DNA of 64,000 bases from Coenobita brevimanus (GCA_032717465.1 CM064657.1:24803319-24867318); one strand, 5' to 3'. Counted from the stretch's first letter, positions 42,771 through 54,130 are shown. Notes: generated from the letters alone by a model not told the origin. Numbers and translations are program-made.

Positions 42771-43768
42771 AACGATACACATCTACTTGTTTTGTGTATT
42801 ATGGTATCCATTGCTAGTAAGATTTGGGACTAATTCCCTTATTTATTGGTGCATTGATGATCAGTGCACCAGGCAGTAAGTGAAACGGTTCCACATCTTT
42901 CCAACAGTCGACTCTACAGTAGATAACACGAGCAGATGTGTATCCCTACTTATGAACACGGCTGTACATGTAAGGCAAGTTCAGATGAAAGTTTGGGAAG
43001 AGGATCCTTAGAGTTCATGGTATGTACACCAGGTGTCTTATCATCATCATAATCCTCATCTGTAGCAGATATAGAGAAGGGTGCATCCTGGCATACCTTA
43101 ACGGCCGATAGGTAGACCAGGAAATCCCCAATCTTTGCACCACTTTTAAGCTTTAATGGAGCATTTGTGATATTTAACAGGTAAAGGTAACACAAATTAT
43201 CCTCCAACATTGTACACAGTGCTGACTCATAAGTTAAACTATTCACACAGCACGACTCAGATAATGCTAGTGTAGCCACTCCTTCTTTCGCACCTATAAC
43301 ATGGACAGAGACTTTTATGAATTCCTCCCGCAACAAAATTGTGCACTGTTTTGTTACTGCTCATTTCATCTCTGCGTGTTACAGTATAACACCCAGACTA
43401 TTTGAGGTAGTTTGTTGAGATGTAGATGAGTCAGCCATTGTGTCACTGTTAGGAGGGATGTCATGAGATGTTAGTGAATGCTCCTCCTTACTGTTAAGTA
43501 ATGAATGCTCCTCCTTACTTTCAAGTATTGACTGCTCCTCCTGACTTTCAAGTAGTGAATACTCCTCCTTACTTTGAAGAAGTGAATGTTCCTCCTTGCA
43601 TTCAGTTAGCAGTGGTGGAGTGACAGTACACTGAGTGATTGAATTTACTTGTGAGAAAACAGGGTGTGGATATTTCATGCCAGATACAGGAAGTCCTTGC
43701 ATTTTAATATTACCACAACCAGGTATCAGTTCAGTAGAATGCTTAGCCATGGTGTCTATGCCTATCAA
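42771..43768 (-). pseudogene. Ty3/Gypsy Pol fragment: region between protease and reverse transcriptase
   Basis: Two minus-strand frames, 43,768-43,379 and 43,336-42,950, belong here. The second contains YLLNITNAPLKLKSGAKIGD, the conserved 'N-x(4)-L-x-K-G-x-x-I-G' type motif that precedes the reverse transcriptase in Gypsy elements. The first contains a Glu/Ser-rich stretch of about five repeats of KEEHSLLxS type (43,470-43,600). Stops separate the blocks. Confidence 0.6.
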
Positions 43769-44280
43769 CCCCTAAAGTACTATGACTGACATAAGTCAGT
43801 TTGCAAGTTGGCCACATGGAGTCATATGACTGACGATCTTAGAAGCTCTGACAAAAACTGGCAAGCGCTAAGCCAGCCCCATTTTTGACGTAAATGGCTC
43901 CTACCCAATCAGAACTAGGGGATAAGGTGGTGGGAAGGAAGATCCCATCTCCTCACCTGGTCTGTGGGGGACACCCTCCCCCCTAACCACTTTTCCACCT
44001 CCCTCAGGCTGATTGGATACAGATGGCTGTGTCCCTTCCCACCCAAACTACCCACCAATACCACATCTACACCATATAAGGGGTATCTAATGCCTGCTTC
44101 CCTTTCCCTTTCCCCTGAACCACCTCCACCTCCCTCCCTCCCCCTTTATATTGAATGACATGGGAGTTTCCCTGCTGTGATCACCTTGTGTGTGTTTCCT
44201 CCCGCCATAATACCCCCCACACCACCTCTCCCGCATTGGGAGTGTTTCATCCCCCCTCACCCCTACCAGAGACCTCCACC
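43769..44280. other. Unassigned segment
   Basis: No accepted gene. C-rich, becoming the CCCT repeat at its right end. The 43,770 stretch AACCCCTAAAGTACTATGAC may be a worn TTAA-type end. Confidence 0.35.
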
Positions 44281-44549
44281 CCACCTCCCTCCCTCCCTCC
44301 CTCCCTCCCTCCCTCCCTCCCTCCCTCCCTCCCTCCCTCCCTTCCTCCCTCCCTCCCTCCCTCCCTCCCTCCCTCCCTCCCTCTTTCCCTCCTTCCTCTT
44401 TCCCTCCCTCCCTCCCTCCCTCCCTCCCTCCCTCCCTCTCTCCCTCCCTCCCTCCCTCCCTTCCTCCCTCCCTCCCTCCCTCCCTCCCTCCCTCCCTCCC
44501 TCCCTCCCTCCCTCCCTCCCTCCCTCCCTCCCTCCCTCCCTCCCTCCCT
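44281..44549. repeat. (CCCT)n microsatellite
   Basis: About 270 bases of nearly pure CCTC/CCCT repeats with a few TTTC interruptions. The minus strand is GGGA repeats with dense G-runs. The frames reading Ser-Leu-Pro or Gly-Arg-Glu repeats are artefacts. Confidence 0.95.
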
Positions 44550-44835
44550 ATCCTTTGCCCTGATTTTGACGCAACAATTTCCATGCCATGATCAGCCTGT
44601 CTGTCTACTCTCACCAAAATTACCCTCACACCACCTCTCCCCAACACTGGGGGTATGCCTCACCCCTGCCTGAGACCCCCCATCCCACTTCACTCTCTCC
44701 CTAGCCTGTCACGAATGTGATGTGGTAATTTCTCTGCTTTGATCCACTTCTAATCTTTACCAAATGACCTTGATTGATGCCTAGAAAGGTTTGTTATAAG
44801 TTTATAGTAATTTTTGTGAGGTTATTAGCTGAAAG
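44550..44835. other. Unassigned segment
   Basis: No gene seen. It ends with the 13-base target sequence TATTAGCTGAAAG of the next insertion. Confidence 0.4.
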
Positions 44836-46955
44836 GCAGAATATAAGAGAGAAGTGGGGGAGTGATTGGATAAATATGATCTGGAGCAGATGGGGGACAT
44901 GGAAGGTGTGTGCAAGATATTCACGAAAGAAATCTGTGCAACATGTGAGGTGGTGTGTGAGGTGAAGAGAAGACAAAACAGGGTGCAAGGAACAGCATGG
45001 TGGAATGAAGAGGTAAGATAGGCTGTGACACAAAAGAAGAGAGCATATAGTGAGTGGATGAGAAACAGGTGTGTGGAGGAAGTTGAGAGATGGAAGAGAA
45101 AGTTATATGTAGAGAGGAAGAGAGAGATGAAAAGATTAGTAAGAGAGAGTAAGAAGACAGAAATGAGGAATTTGGAAGGAATTTGAGTGTAAAGTGGAGG
45201 GAATGTAAGAAAATGTTCTGGAAAGAGGGAAAGAGAGTTAGACAGGGTGTTAAATAAGTTAGTCGGGGAGTGAAAGATAAAAATGGTAGATTACTAGAGG
45301 AGAAGGGAGAAAAGGTGAGCTGATGGAGAGAACACTTTAAGGAATTGTTAAACATAGAGAATGAAAGTATTGCGAGTATAAGTGGCTGGGGAATGCCCGG
45401 AAGAAGGAGAGATGTGAGAAGAGAGGAAGAAATCACTAGGATGGAAGTTTTGGAAGCAATAAAGATAGTCAGAATGGGAAAAGCTCTAGGAATTGATGAA
45501 GTGTGTGGTGAAATGCTGAAGCATGGGGGAGAGATAGTAGAAGAATAGATATGGAAGATGTGCAGATTAGCCTGGGAGGAAGGTAAAGCCCTGGAGGATT
45601 GGATGTCAGGTATAATTATTCCCCTGTACAAAAGGAAAAGGGGAAAAAAAAGTATGTGGTAATCGTAGGGCATTTGTCTTCATAGTGTAATAAGAGAAGT
45701 ATATGGTAGGATACTTATTGACAGAGTTAGGGAAATAACAGAGGTTGTAATTGGAGAAGAACAGGGAGGTTTTAGGAAAGGAAGAGGTTGTGTAGCTCAG
45801 ATATTCATTCTTAGGTCTGTAGTGGAAAAGTTTCTAGAGAAGGGAAAGAAGTTGTATATGGCCTTCATGGATTTGAAGAAAATATATGATAGGGTGGATA
45901 GACAAGGATTGTGGAAAGTATTAAGAATATATGGAGTAAAGGAGAAGTTGTTGAATACCTTGAAGAGTATGTATGATGGTGCTAAGGCTGCGGTGTATAT
46001 GGATAGTGAACTGAATGAATTTTTCTGTTTGAAGATTGGATTGAAATAAGGATGTGCCATGTCTCCATAGTTGTTCAATCCATATATGGATGGGGTTATA
46101 AAAGAGATACAAGGTAGGGCTGTGGGTGTTGGAGTGGCTCTAGTGAGAGAGGACAGTGTTTGGAAACTCCCTGCACTGTTGTTTGCAGATGATACTGTGT
46201 TGTTAAGTGAAGACAGAGGGGAGCTGCAAAGCTTAGTGAATGAGTTTGGGAGAGTGTATAAGAAATGGAATCTAAAGGTGAATGTAGGGAAAAGTAAAGT
46301 TGTGGTCTTCGAGAGAAATAAAGTTCCTGACTGTATAGTGGGGTTGGATGAGGTGGAAATGGAAAATGTGAGTGCGTTTAAGTACTTGGGTAGTGTGGTG
46401 AGTAAGGGTGGAGACTTGAAGGGTGAAGTGCTTGAAAGGGTACAACAAGGAAGACAGGTTGCTGGTTCTTTGAAATCAGTGATAAGAAACAGGGAAATGA
46501 CCATGGAAGTGAAAAAGTTACTGCATGACAGTATATGATACCAACTGTAACGTATGAAAGTGAAGCTTGGACCTTGTTGGAGGGACACAAGTCAAGAGTT
46601 AGAGCAGTGGAAATGAGTTACATGAAAGGAGCTTGTAGAGTCACATGGAGAGACAGACTGATAAATGGGAAAGTGAAGGAGCATTATGGTGTGGATGTGA
46701 ATGTAATAGAAATAGGAGAAACACACTGAAGTGGTTTGGCCATGTGGAGAGGATGGAGAGCAAGAGACTGACGAGGAGAGTGTATGTGAGTGAGGTGGAG
46801 GGGGGGAGAGGAAAGGGAAAGCCAAGGATGAGATGGAGAGATGGAGTGGAGAGGTATCTGAGAGAGGGGTGTGTGAGCTGGTAACAGGGCAATGAAATGG
46901 CGGGGGACAGGGCGACATGGAGGCAGTTTGTTTGTGGCCATCCCTTACAGGATTG
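44836..46955 (+). pseudogene. RTE-B reverse transcriptase, heavily mutated
   Basis: Recognisable blocks: MGKALGIDEVCGEML, MAFMDLKKIYDRVDR, LLFADDTVLLSEDRGELQ, NVGKSKVVVFERNK, FKYLGSVVSKGG, NTLKWFGHVERMESKRLTRR. Stops occur in many places, for example in AKEEIDMEDVQISLG-like stretches near 45,546 and 46,048, and several single-base shifts (e.g. near 46,537 and 46,712). The catalytic motifs are largely kept. Not functional. Confidence 0.85.
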
Positions 46956-46980
46956 AGGCGTCTGGCAGTAGGTAGATAAA
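44836..46980 (+). mobile_element. RTE-B copy with a perfect 13-base target duplication
   Basis: TATTAGCTGAAAG lies on both sides (44,823-44,835 and 46,981-46,993). The insert begins in the linker and ends GCGTCTGGCAGTAGGTAGATAAA. It is more diverged than the copies at 33.5 and 15.2 kb, so an older insertion. Confidence 0.92.
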
Positions 46981-46993
46981 TATTAGCTGAAAG

Positions 46994-47372
46994 CAATGTT
47001 AGTCCAATGTTATCACATCCAGTCTAATTTTAGATGGGTGGCATGTCTGAGACGATGGGTGCTTGCCCTCACGGTTCCCTGGCTAGTGTTTTTTGGAGAT
47101 TTTCTATGTTTTTCAGGCATGGAAAATTTTCTTTGGCCCTTTTTTAAAACTCATGCTGACTCTTGCACCTAGTTTCATCAGTAGAAACATATTTTACATT
47201 AAATACATTGGTTTTGGTAAGGTTCTTTAGTGAAAATTAGTGTTATACCGAATTCTTTTATTTGGGGGGAAAAATTAGTTTTTTTTTTTTTTTTTTTTTA
47301 TGCTGACTCCTACACCTAGTTTCATCAACAGAAACATATTTTACATTGATTTCATTGATTTTGGTGAGGTCT
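46994..47372. repeat. Host-like segment with a 70-base duplication
   Basis: ATGCTGACTCTTGCACCTAG to TTTTGGTAAGGTT at about 47,153-47,223 is repeated at about 47,300-47,372 with few changes, separated by AT-rich DNA and about 22 T. No gene seen. Confidence 0.75.
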
Positions 47373-47740
47373 ATCTATCTATCTATTGCCAGACGCCGTA
47401 ATCCCATATGGGGTGGCCATTTGACTCTGAATTACTTGTTTTACAGGGAGGGGCACTAACCCTCCACAAACCCACTTGACATGTAGGGAGCACATATGGT
47501 TTGGTTATATGGTTACCACCCAGTGTTGTAAATGGTTTCTTAGCTTACAGGAAACCATTTGGCTTGTCACTCAATGTAAAGCCACCTGTAATGTAAAGAA
47601 AAGCATTAAGTAGTGACAGGAAAGATGGGAGAAATAGGAAGAGAGGAGGGCAGGCACAGAAAAAGAATGATAAAGGCTAAGGAAGAAGTAGGCAGCACTA
47701 CATCAAGTGAGTGGATGATGGTCGCCACCACCTACCACTA
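47373..47740 (-). mobile_element. Short chimeric retroposon, best copy
   Basis: On the minus strand: GTGGTAGGTGGTGGCGACC start, a T/C-rich stretch, GACAAGCCAAATGGTTTCC, GGGTGGTAACCATATAACC, GGGTTAGTGCCCCTCCC, then GGCCACCCCATATGGGATT and GGCGTCTGGCAATAGATAGA. The first 270 bases match the RTE-C leader (206-475); the last 50 match the RTE-B 3' end including the GATA-type tail. No coding. About 360 bases long. Confidence 0.8.
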
Positions 47741-47847
47741 GAGTGGTAAATTGGGTTTCTGCTGATTTTTTTTTTTTTTTTTTTTTTTTTCCTGCAAGGG
47801 GGGAATTTTATAATATTTGACAGGTGGTTTTGCAGTAATCACTAGGC

Positions 47848-48300
47848 CTAGAGGACAGTGGTTGGCATTTTCAGGTGTGTAAATTCAAGCTCTTCAAATC
47901 TGTAAGAAAAACATTTACCTTGGTAAAAGTTGAAAAATCGACCCCAAATGGCAGCTGGGATGGAATATAGCCTCGGAAAAATGTGGTCTTTAGGGGATAA
48001 AACATCTGCAGGATACCGTAGATTGTTTGTGACAGGAAACTTAGCTGTGAAGAGGTTTACTAATTCATCCAGTTGTATCTCTAAAGTTACCTTGCCCTTC
48101 ATGTGAAATTCTGACCCATCAACACCACAAAGACATATTTCAGGTGGTTCAAGGATCCAGACCCGTTTAATCATTCATTTAACGCTGTTGAGGGAGGATT
48201 CTGATGTTAAATTCACCATTGACCCAGAGTCCATGAAGAATGATATTGGGACTCCTTCACTTTTACCTAGAATAACCATACCTAAATGAGTCAGAGGGCC
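47848..48300 (-). pseudogene. Ty3/Gypsy aspartic protease fragment
   Basis: On the minus strand near 48,290-48,180: GVPISFFMDSGSMVNL, with the DSG active site of retropepsins. A TGA at 48,172-48,174 follows. The next frame, MIKRVWILEPPEICLCGVDG to 47,848, continues with KVTLEIQLDELVNLFTAKF, like the region after the active site. In a live element this cuts the Gag-Pol polyprotein. Broken by the stop. Confidence 0.6.
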
Positions 48301-48572
48301 AATCTAGCAAATGGGGAGCTTAGGTTATTCTGTATTTATGTGGGATTTGTTCAGAAGGTGCGCTGTTCTTCCCCTGTCCAACATCGTGCAAGGTAATGAC
48401 ATTCGTCAATGATGTGACCAGACAAGTCTTTAGATCAGTTTTTCTCAACTGGTGGTCCATGGACCACTTGTGGTCCATGGTGACTTTTGGGTGGTCCACA
48501 GGACATTCACTATATTTGGTATTAAACTGGAGATTGGTGCATATATTTTTTAATTGATTGAAAATGTAGTAC

Positions 48573-50607
48573 AGGTTATCCCTTAATTCACGCGAACTTT
48601 TTTCACGTGATTTTGGTTATCCACGAATTTTTCGTACAATAATTAAAACAAAATTATTGTATTCAAATAAGTAATTTCAATATACAAGAGAAATAAATAA
48701 AATATAAAAAATGCCTACCTGCTGCCCGTGTGCACACATATATGTACGTGTGTGAGGTAATAAAAGAGGTACAAGGTAGGGTAGTGGATGTTGGAGTGGC
48801 CCTGGTGAGAGAGGATAGTGTTTGGAAACTCCCTGTACTGTTGTTTGCAGATGATACTGTGTTGTTGAGTGAAGACGAAGGGGAGCTGCAAGGCTTGGTG
48901 GATGAGTTTGAGAGAGTGTGTAAGAAACGGAATCTAAAGGTGAATGTAGGGAAGAGTAAAGTGATGGTCTTTGAGAGAGGTGAAGTCAGTGAATGTACAG
49001 CGAGGTTGGTTGGTGAGGAATTGGAAAATGTGAGTACGTTTAAGTACTTGGGTAGTGTGATGAGTAAGGATGGAAGTTTGGAGGGTGAAGTGCTTGAAAG
49101 GGTACAGCAGGGAAGAAAGGTTGCTGGTTCTTTGAAAGCAGTGATAAGAAACAGGGAAGTGAGCATGGAAGTGAAAAAGTTACTACATGACAGTATTGTG
49201 ATACCAACTCTAACGTATGGAAGTGAAGCTTGGATGTTGTTGGAAGGACACAAGTCAAGAGTGAGAGCCGTGGAAATGAGTTATTTAAGAGGAGCCTGTG
49301 GAGTCACATGGGGAGACAGGCTGACGAATGAGGATATAAAGGAGCGTTGTGGTGTGGATGTGGATGTGATAGGAAGCGTTATGAGGAACACACTGAGGTG
49401 GTTTGGCCATGTGGAGAGGATGGAGGGTGAAAGACTGACGAAGAGAGTGTATGTGAGTGAGGTGGAGGGGGAAAGAGGGAGGGGGAGGCCGAGGATGAGA
49501 TGGAGAGATGGGGTGGAGAGGTATATGAGAGAGGGGGGTGTGAGTTGGGAGCAGGGCAGTGAAATGGCGGGGGACAGGGCGACTTGGAGGCGATTTGTTT
49601 GTGGCCACCCCAAACGGGATTGAGGGGTCTGGCAATAGATAGATAAATAGTGTGTGTATGTGTGTGTGGGAGCCTGGGAGGTCAGTCCACCACGCACCAC
49701 ACAGTCAGTTTGAATCCGACGGTCGAATCATGCGTGACTCGAGATCGAGAATCGTTATTTGTGGCTTATTTTTCTGCCTTCCAGTGATTGCTTGCCTTGT
49801 CTGCCAACATGGGGCCTAAGCGTAGTGCTAGTGATGCATGTGGTAACACACCAAAGCGGGCTGGTAAAGTGGAGTCACTGACAAAGTTAAAGTGTTGGAC
49901 AAACTTCAGGGTGGAATGTCGGCGACAATTCTCCGTCAGGACGATTCCCCGTCATTTATTTACATACCAGATTATTTAGCAAGTACAGTACACTAGTTTT
50001 TTACTTATATGAGTTATAAAATCCCCCTAAAAATTAGTTATTAAAGTATTAATTAATCAATAATAAGTATATTAATAGAATGACGGGGAATTGTCCATGT
50101 TTTGACGGTGAATTGACTTGATGGTGAATTGTCTCAGAACCATATGTTTGGGGTGAGTCAACTGTTCATACAATAAAGAAGGAGAACGTAGCATACGGGA
50201 GACATTGAGGGCTAGTGCACCAGACTGTGCTAAAGTGTCTCCACCTGTGCCTGTGAATTGTCTTGGAACCTCATGTTTGGGGTGAATGAGTCAACTGTTC
50301 ATACAATAAAGAAGGCAGAATGTAGCATACGAGAGGCAGTGAGGGCTAGTGCACCAGACTGCTGAAGTGTCTCCACCCACGCCTGTGCTTGTCAGGTTTC
50401 AGTTTTAAATTTCTTACATTTTTGTTGTTTTTAATACTTTATGCTAGTTAATAAGGTGTATGTAGTGCATAAACAGTATTATTCAGATGTAATATACGTA
50501 TAGACATGCGTAATTATGTGCACACAAGGGCAGAACATATACGCGAATTTACCACATACGCGAAAGGTCTGGGAACCTAACCCTCGTGTGAATTAAGGGC
50601 TTACCTG
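48573..50607 (+). mobile_element. Tigger-derived element, CAGGTAAGCCC family, copy 2
   Basis: Ends CAGGTTATCCCTTAATTCAC and, inverted, CAGGTAAGCCCTTAATTCAC, with TA at 48,571 and 50,608. At 49,809 a frame MGPKRSASDACGNTPKR with KVESLTKLK follows, the start of a Tigger DNA-binding domain; it breaks within 60 codons. An RTE-B piece sits in its TG repeat. The catalytic part is missing. Confidence 0.9.
48756..49650 (+). mobile_element. RTE-B 3' fragment in a TG repeat
   Basis: It begins at EVIKEVQGRVVDVGVALV and reads LLFADDTVLLSEDEG through GRGRPRMRWRDG to the stop at 49,621, then the GATA-type tail. The reading frame is open. The target is a TG repeat also present, unoccupied, in the sister element at 30,130, so the exact duplication cannot be delimited. 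Confidence 0.88.
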
Positions 50608-50633
50608 TACAAAAAATGTTATCAAAATAAATA

Positions 50634-51883
50634 CAGTAATCCCACCACTTCCGATGTAATAAAGCCAAAGGCACTTCCGGAAAGTGGCCTTGTCCAGAAA
50701 GTGGGCCTCTGACTGCTGGACTGGTACTTATGGACCCTAACCCAGCCTAACTTTGAAAGCCACCTAAATAACTCCCTACCAGACATGCATAGTAATTATT
50801 TAAACCAATTTAAAACCCTATTCACACCAATAATGGACATAAAGCATGAAATAAATGAAAAGGAACCAGAAAATGAGGAATTAGAGTGAATATGGAAAAT
50901 ACTTAGGCCTAGCAGCATACAGGGTACTCTACTGTACTTACAGCACGTTTGTGGCCGCCTCCTCTAACTCTCTAAGGCTCTGGTAGTTGTGAAAATGCTC
51001 TTGAAGCACATACAGTAATCCAGTGTTGTGCTACACTTAATTCTTTGCACTTTGTGTTATAATTGTTTAACACTGCACATTCTTCTTAACTGAACCACAC
51101 CAGTTTCAACCGCCATTCCAACCGCCACTTTGCACTCCACACTCACTCCACAGTTAATCCTTTGCACTCTAAATTCTAAATTCATTACACTGCACAACAC
51201 TGTAAATTCCCATGTGGTCTAGTGGCGTGGTACTGCAGTTTATTCACTGTTTATTCACAAAAAATGAGCACGTGCAGTATCGATTACTATGGACGTCTTC
51301 CCTGAACGAAGATTAGGCAGTAACTGGGAACAGGGTTGCCAGATCTGAACTCGACCACATTACCAAACTCCTCAATTTTCATTACCAAATTCTTAAAGGA
51401 AGCATCTATTCTTCACTAATTATATATACAAGTGGAAATACATGTAATCACTCTCCTTATAATAACAGAATGTTGATTATTTTCACGCTATGTTGGCTAG
51501 GAGATTTATCAGAGAGAGCAGACAATCCACCATCTCCATCCTGTGTATCATCATACATGTGAAAAATCCATTTGGTAATGCATTATTCTGATTCATTACC
51601 AAACTAATTTTTCATTACCAAATTGGCCTACATTTGGTAATAAAAAATACTGAATGGCAACCCTGATAGGGGAGGGGGGAGGAAGGAGGAGTGAAGAGTC
51701 CGTGGTGTAACAGCTGTTTGGTGCCACGCGGCAATTTCAAATTACGGGTGGGAAAAAAATTAGGATTTTGGGGGGATTTTTTTTCATTTTTTGGCCATTT
51801 TTGGGTTCCGAAGGTCCAGACCCACAATGTCCAGTAAGTGGGGTGTCCGGAAAGTGGGCATCTGGAAAGTACAGGGATTACTG
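50634..51883. mobile_element. Pogo-type MITE, CAGTAATCCC family, copy 2
   Basis: Ends CAGTAATCCCACCACTTCCG and, inverted, CAGTAATCCCTGTACTTTCC, with TA outside both. The body is related to the copy at 52,782 (TGTAATAAAGCCAAAGGCA versus TGTAATAGAGCCAAAGGCA). It is split by a small hAT-type MITE. Confidence 0.88.
51331..51665. mobile_element. Small hAT-type MITE
   Basis: 335 bases starting CAGGGTTGCCAGATCTG and ending ATGGCAACCCTG, an inverted repeat of about 11 bases. TTACCAAA repeats occur inside. Flanks ACTGGGAA and ATAGGGGA are at best a poor 8-base duplication; absence of the insert from the related copy near 53,410 supports its borders. The end sequence is like that of the element at 30,818. 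Confidence 0.7.
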
Positions 51884-52050
51884 TAATTGGCCATTCATTT
51901 TATTGTATTATTCCTATTTAAGAAATATTTTTCAAACCAAAATGTTTGTTATCTATGCTTTATTTATCATGAATCAAAAATGAAATGGTCCACGATATTT
52001 TTTTAAATTGGGCTGGTGGTCCGTGGCCTAAAACGAGTTGAGAACCACTG

Positions 52051-52600
52051 CTTTAGATACTTGCAATATGCACAGCGGGATTGCGAAGGTGTACACTGTC
52101 GCCACTCCTGATGGGTTTACCCCTGTTTGCGATAACAGCTTGATTCACAATGACTAGAAACTCTGCAATGCCAGCAGATAGTTGAGGATTGTTGGCCATG
52201 ATGCATAGTTGATTGGTCAAATTGCTGTTCTCGACACACAATGGACTGGTCACAGCTAGTTGCAGGTGATCAGTGTTGCGAGGAAAAGCAAACATTGTTA
52301 ATGGCACCCCTGGTAGTCGGTCACAAACGTGAAAACTCTGTTGAGATGGGAGGGGTTGCTAAACCCTTATAGCTCCATCTGTAATGTGAGTGGTTGTGGT
52401 GCTAATACTTGCCTGATGGGTGACGTCCAAGCCTAGTCTTTCACGTCTGTTGCCGTTGAAAGTTCTAACAATTGGTCTCCTGGTTTGAGTCCAATTTGTA
52501 AGGCAGTTCCTAATTGTTTTTGATTTAGCCAATTGATTAATCAAAGGTTACCCATTGATTGACCAAAATCTTTTAATTTGACAACATTATCCCATTGTCA
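52051..52600 (-). pseudogene. Ty3/Gypsy Gag end with a zinc-knuckle-like site
   Basis: On the minus strand a Gln/Asn/Thr-rich stretch leads to CAYCKYL at the right border of the hAT nest, and GHIIDECHYLARC follows on the other side (near 48,420-48,380). Together this resembles a C-x2-C-x-GH-x4-C zinc knuckle of Gag, interrupted by the hAT insertion and shifted by one frame. It agrees with the protease and reverse transcriptase fragments downstream. Confidence 0.45.
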
Positions 52601-52781
52601 TGAGTTACCCACGATGTTTCTGGAACAGCTGGGTTATTTCAGAAGTGGTAGCATTCTCTACCACCACTGCCTCATATGATGTGGCTCCTTTAACTGGTAT
52701 TAGCATGTCATCTCATGCGTTTAAGGGGGGTGGAGAGAGAAGTGAGGGAGCCCACTTTAGAATGAGAGTAAAAGAACTTTA

Positions 52782-53628
52782 CAGTAATCCCTCCAAGATC
52801 CGATGTAATAGAGCCAAAGGCATGTCCAGGACTTGGTTTTGTCCGAGACATGGGAAAAATGCCCCTGGACAGGCACTTATAGACCCCAACCCAACCTAAC
52901 TTTGAAAGCCACCTAAATAACACCCTACCGGACATGCGCAGCACCTATTTAAGACCCTATTCACAGAAATAAGGGACAGAAACCATAAAATAAATGAAAA
53001 GGAACCAGAGAATGAGAAATTAGAAGTGAGTATGGAAAATATTTAACAGTGTACAGGTTACTTATGACATGTCCATGACCGTCGTGAAGATTAACTCACC
53101 TCCTCTATGGCTCTGACAGTGGTGAAGGTGCACTTGAAGCACATACAGTTATCCAGAATTGCACTGTGAATTATCATTGTTTAACACTGCACATGTTCTT
53201 AATTGTGCCACACCAGTTGCAACACACCAGTATTGCACTCTGTACTTAATCTTTTGCACTCTGAATTCCAATTTCTTAACACTGCACAACACTGTAAATT
53301 CCCATGTGGTCTAGTGGTGAGGTATTGCAGTTTATTCACTATCCACCACAAAAGTGAGCACATGGGCCGCCATGGTGGCGAGCGTGCAGTCACGACGGTA
53401 GGTAGGTGGGAAATGGGGAGGATGCAGGGAAGCTATAGTGGACTCACCAGAACTATGTGCCAAAACACAGCTGTTCATCACCACGCAGCAAATTTAGATT
53501 AGGAATGAACACATATCGGCATTTGTTTTGCATTTTGACGTTTTTTGGCCATTTTTGGACCTAAGCCCAAAATGTCTGGGACTTGGAGTGTCTGGGACTT
53601 GGGTGTCCGGGTCTTTAAGGGATTACTG
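52782..53628. mobile_element. Pogo-type MITE, CAGTAATCCC family, copy 3
   Basis: Ends CAGTAATCCCTCCAAGATCC and, inverted, CAGTAATCCCTTAAAGACCC, flanked by TA at 52,780 and 53,629. 847 bases, no transposase frame. It shares long parts with copy 2. Confidence 0.88.
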
Positions 53629-53727
53629 TATTAACCTCTTTCAAAATTCATTGAATGTTGTGCAACTGTCAAAATAACCAGATCACAACCCAGCATCCAT
53701 GTGTGATTAGCCTTGACGTAATCAGCC

Positions 53728-54130
53728 TTTAACCCCTACATGTCGACGTAGTTTAGGCACAGCTGCTTTCTTGATACGGCAATATTTCCCCAAATAGCCT
53801 CATTTCAAACCTTATATCTGGTAAAGTATAGCAGTTAGGGAAACAAATTACAAGCCATATTACTCACCGACTCTTCTTCGTGCTAGTGATAGCATCTCCA
53901 TGTCTGCGGGTGGTCACGTCGATGAGTAAAAACGTGAAGAAGATGATTAACTTTCAGCCTTCGAGGCAGGATGTATTCGTGCACGTGCATGCAACCCCAA
54001 CTCTGGCTTTGCTCTCAGGGTGATAACTTCTCCATTACTAGGTAAATTAGACACATGTGTGTCCAAGGCATGCTCTATGGCACTATCACTGAGCCATTTC
54101 CTAGTATTCTTAAAAAGAGGCATGGCAGGG
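53728..54130 (-). mobile_element. TTAA element, second copy of the 17.8-kb family, partial
   Basis: It starts at TTAACCCCTACATGTCGACG (53,728). Read inverted, TACTCATCGACGTGACCACC and CAGATATAAGGTTTGAAAT match the last 220 bases of the element ending at 21,965. Further in, 54,121-53,924 on the minus strand encodes MPLFKNTRKWLSDSAIEHAL and continues to a stop after 66 codons, matching the segment near 18,126. The other end was not found. Confidence 0.55.

Larger units (their letters stand above)
48436..52050. mobile_element. hAT-type MITE with a four-element nest inside
   Basis: Ends CAGTTTTTCTCAACTGGTGG and, inverted, CAGTGGTTCTCAACTCGTTT, typical of hAT elements of the Charlie type. The 8-base duplication CTTTAGAT is perfect (48,428-48,435 and 52,051-52,058). 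The element's own DNA is only about 330 bases (48,436-48,570, 50,610-50,632, 51,886-52,050); the rest is later insertions. It sits in the Gypsy relic. Confidence 0.9.

Noticed and set aside
43470..43600. Short repeated unit (KEEHSLLxS) as a CRISPR-like or structured repeat
   Set aside because: Units are direct 27-30 base coding repeats without spacers, within a Gypsy Pol relic.
44087..44673. Long Ser/Leu/Pro-rich and Gly/Arg/Glu-rich open frames
   Set aside because: They follow the CCCT/GGGA repeat; both strands are open because the repeat has no stop codon.
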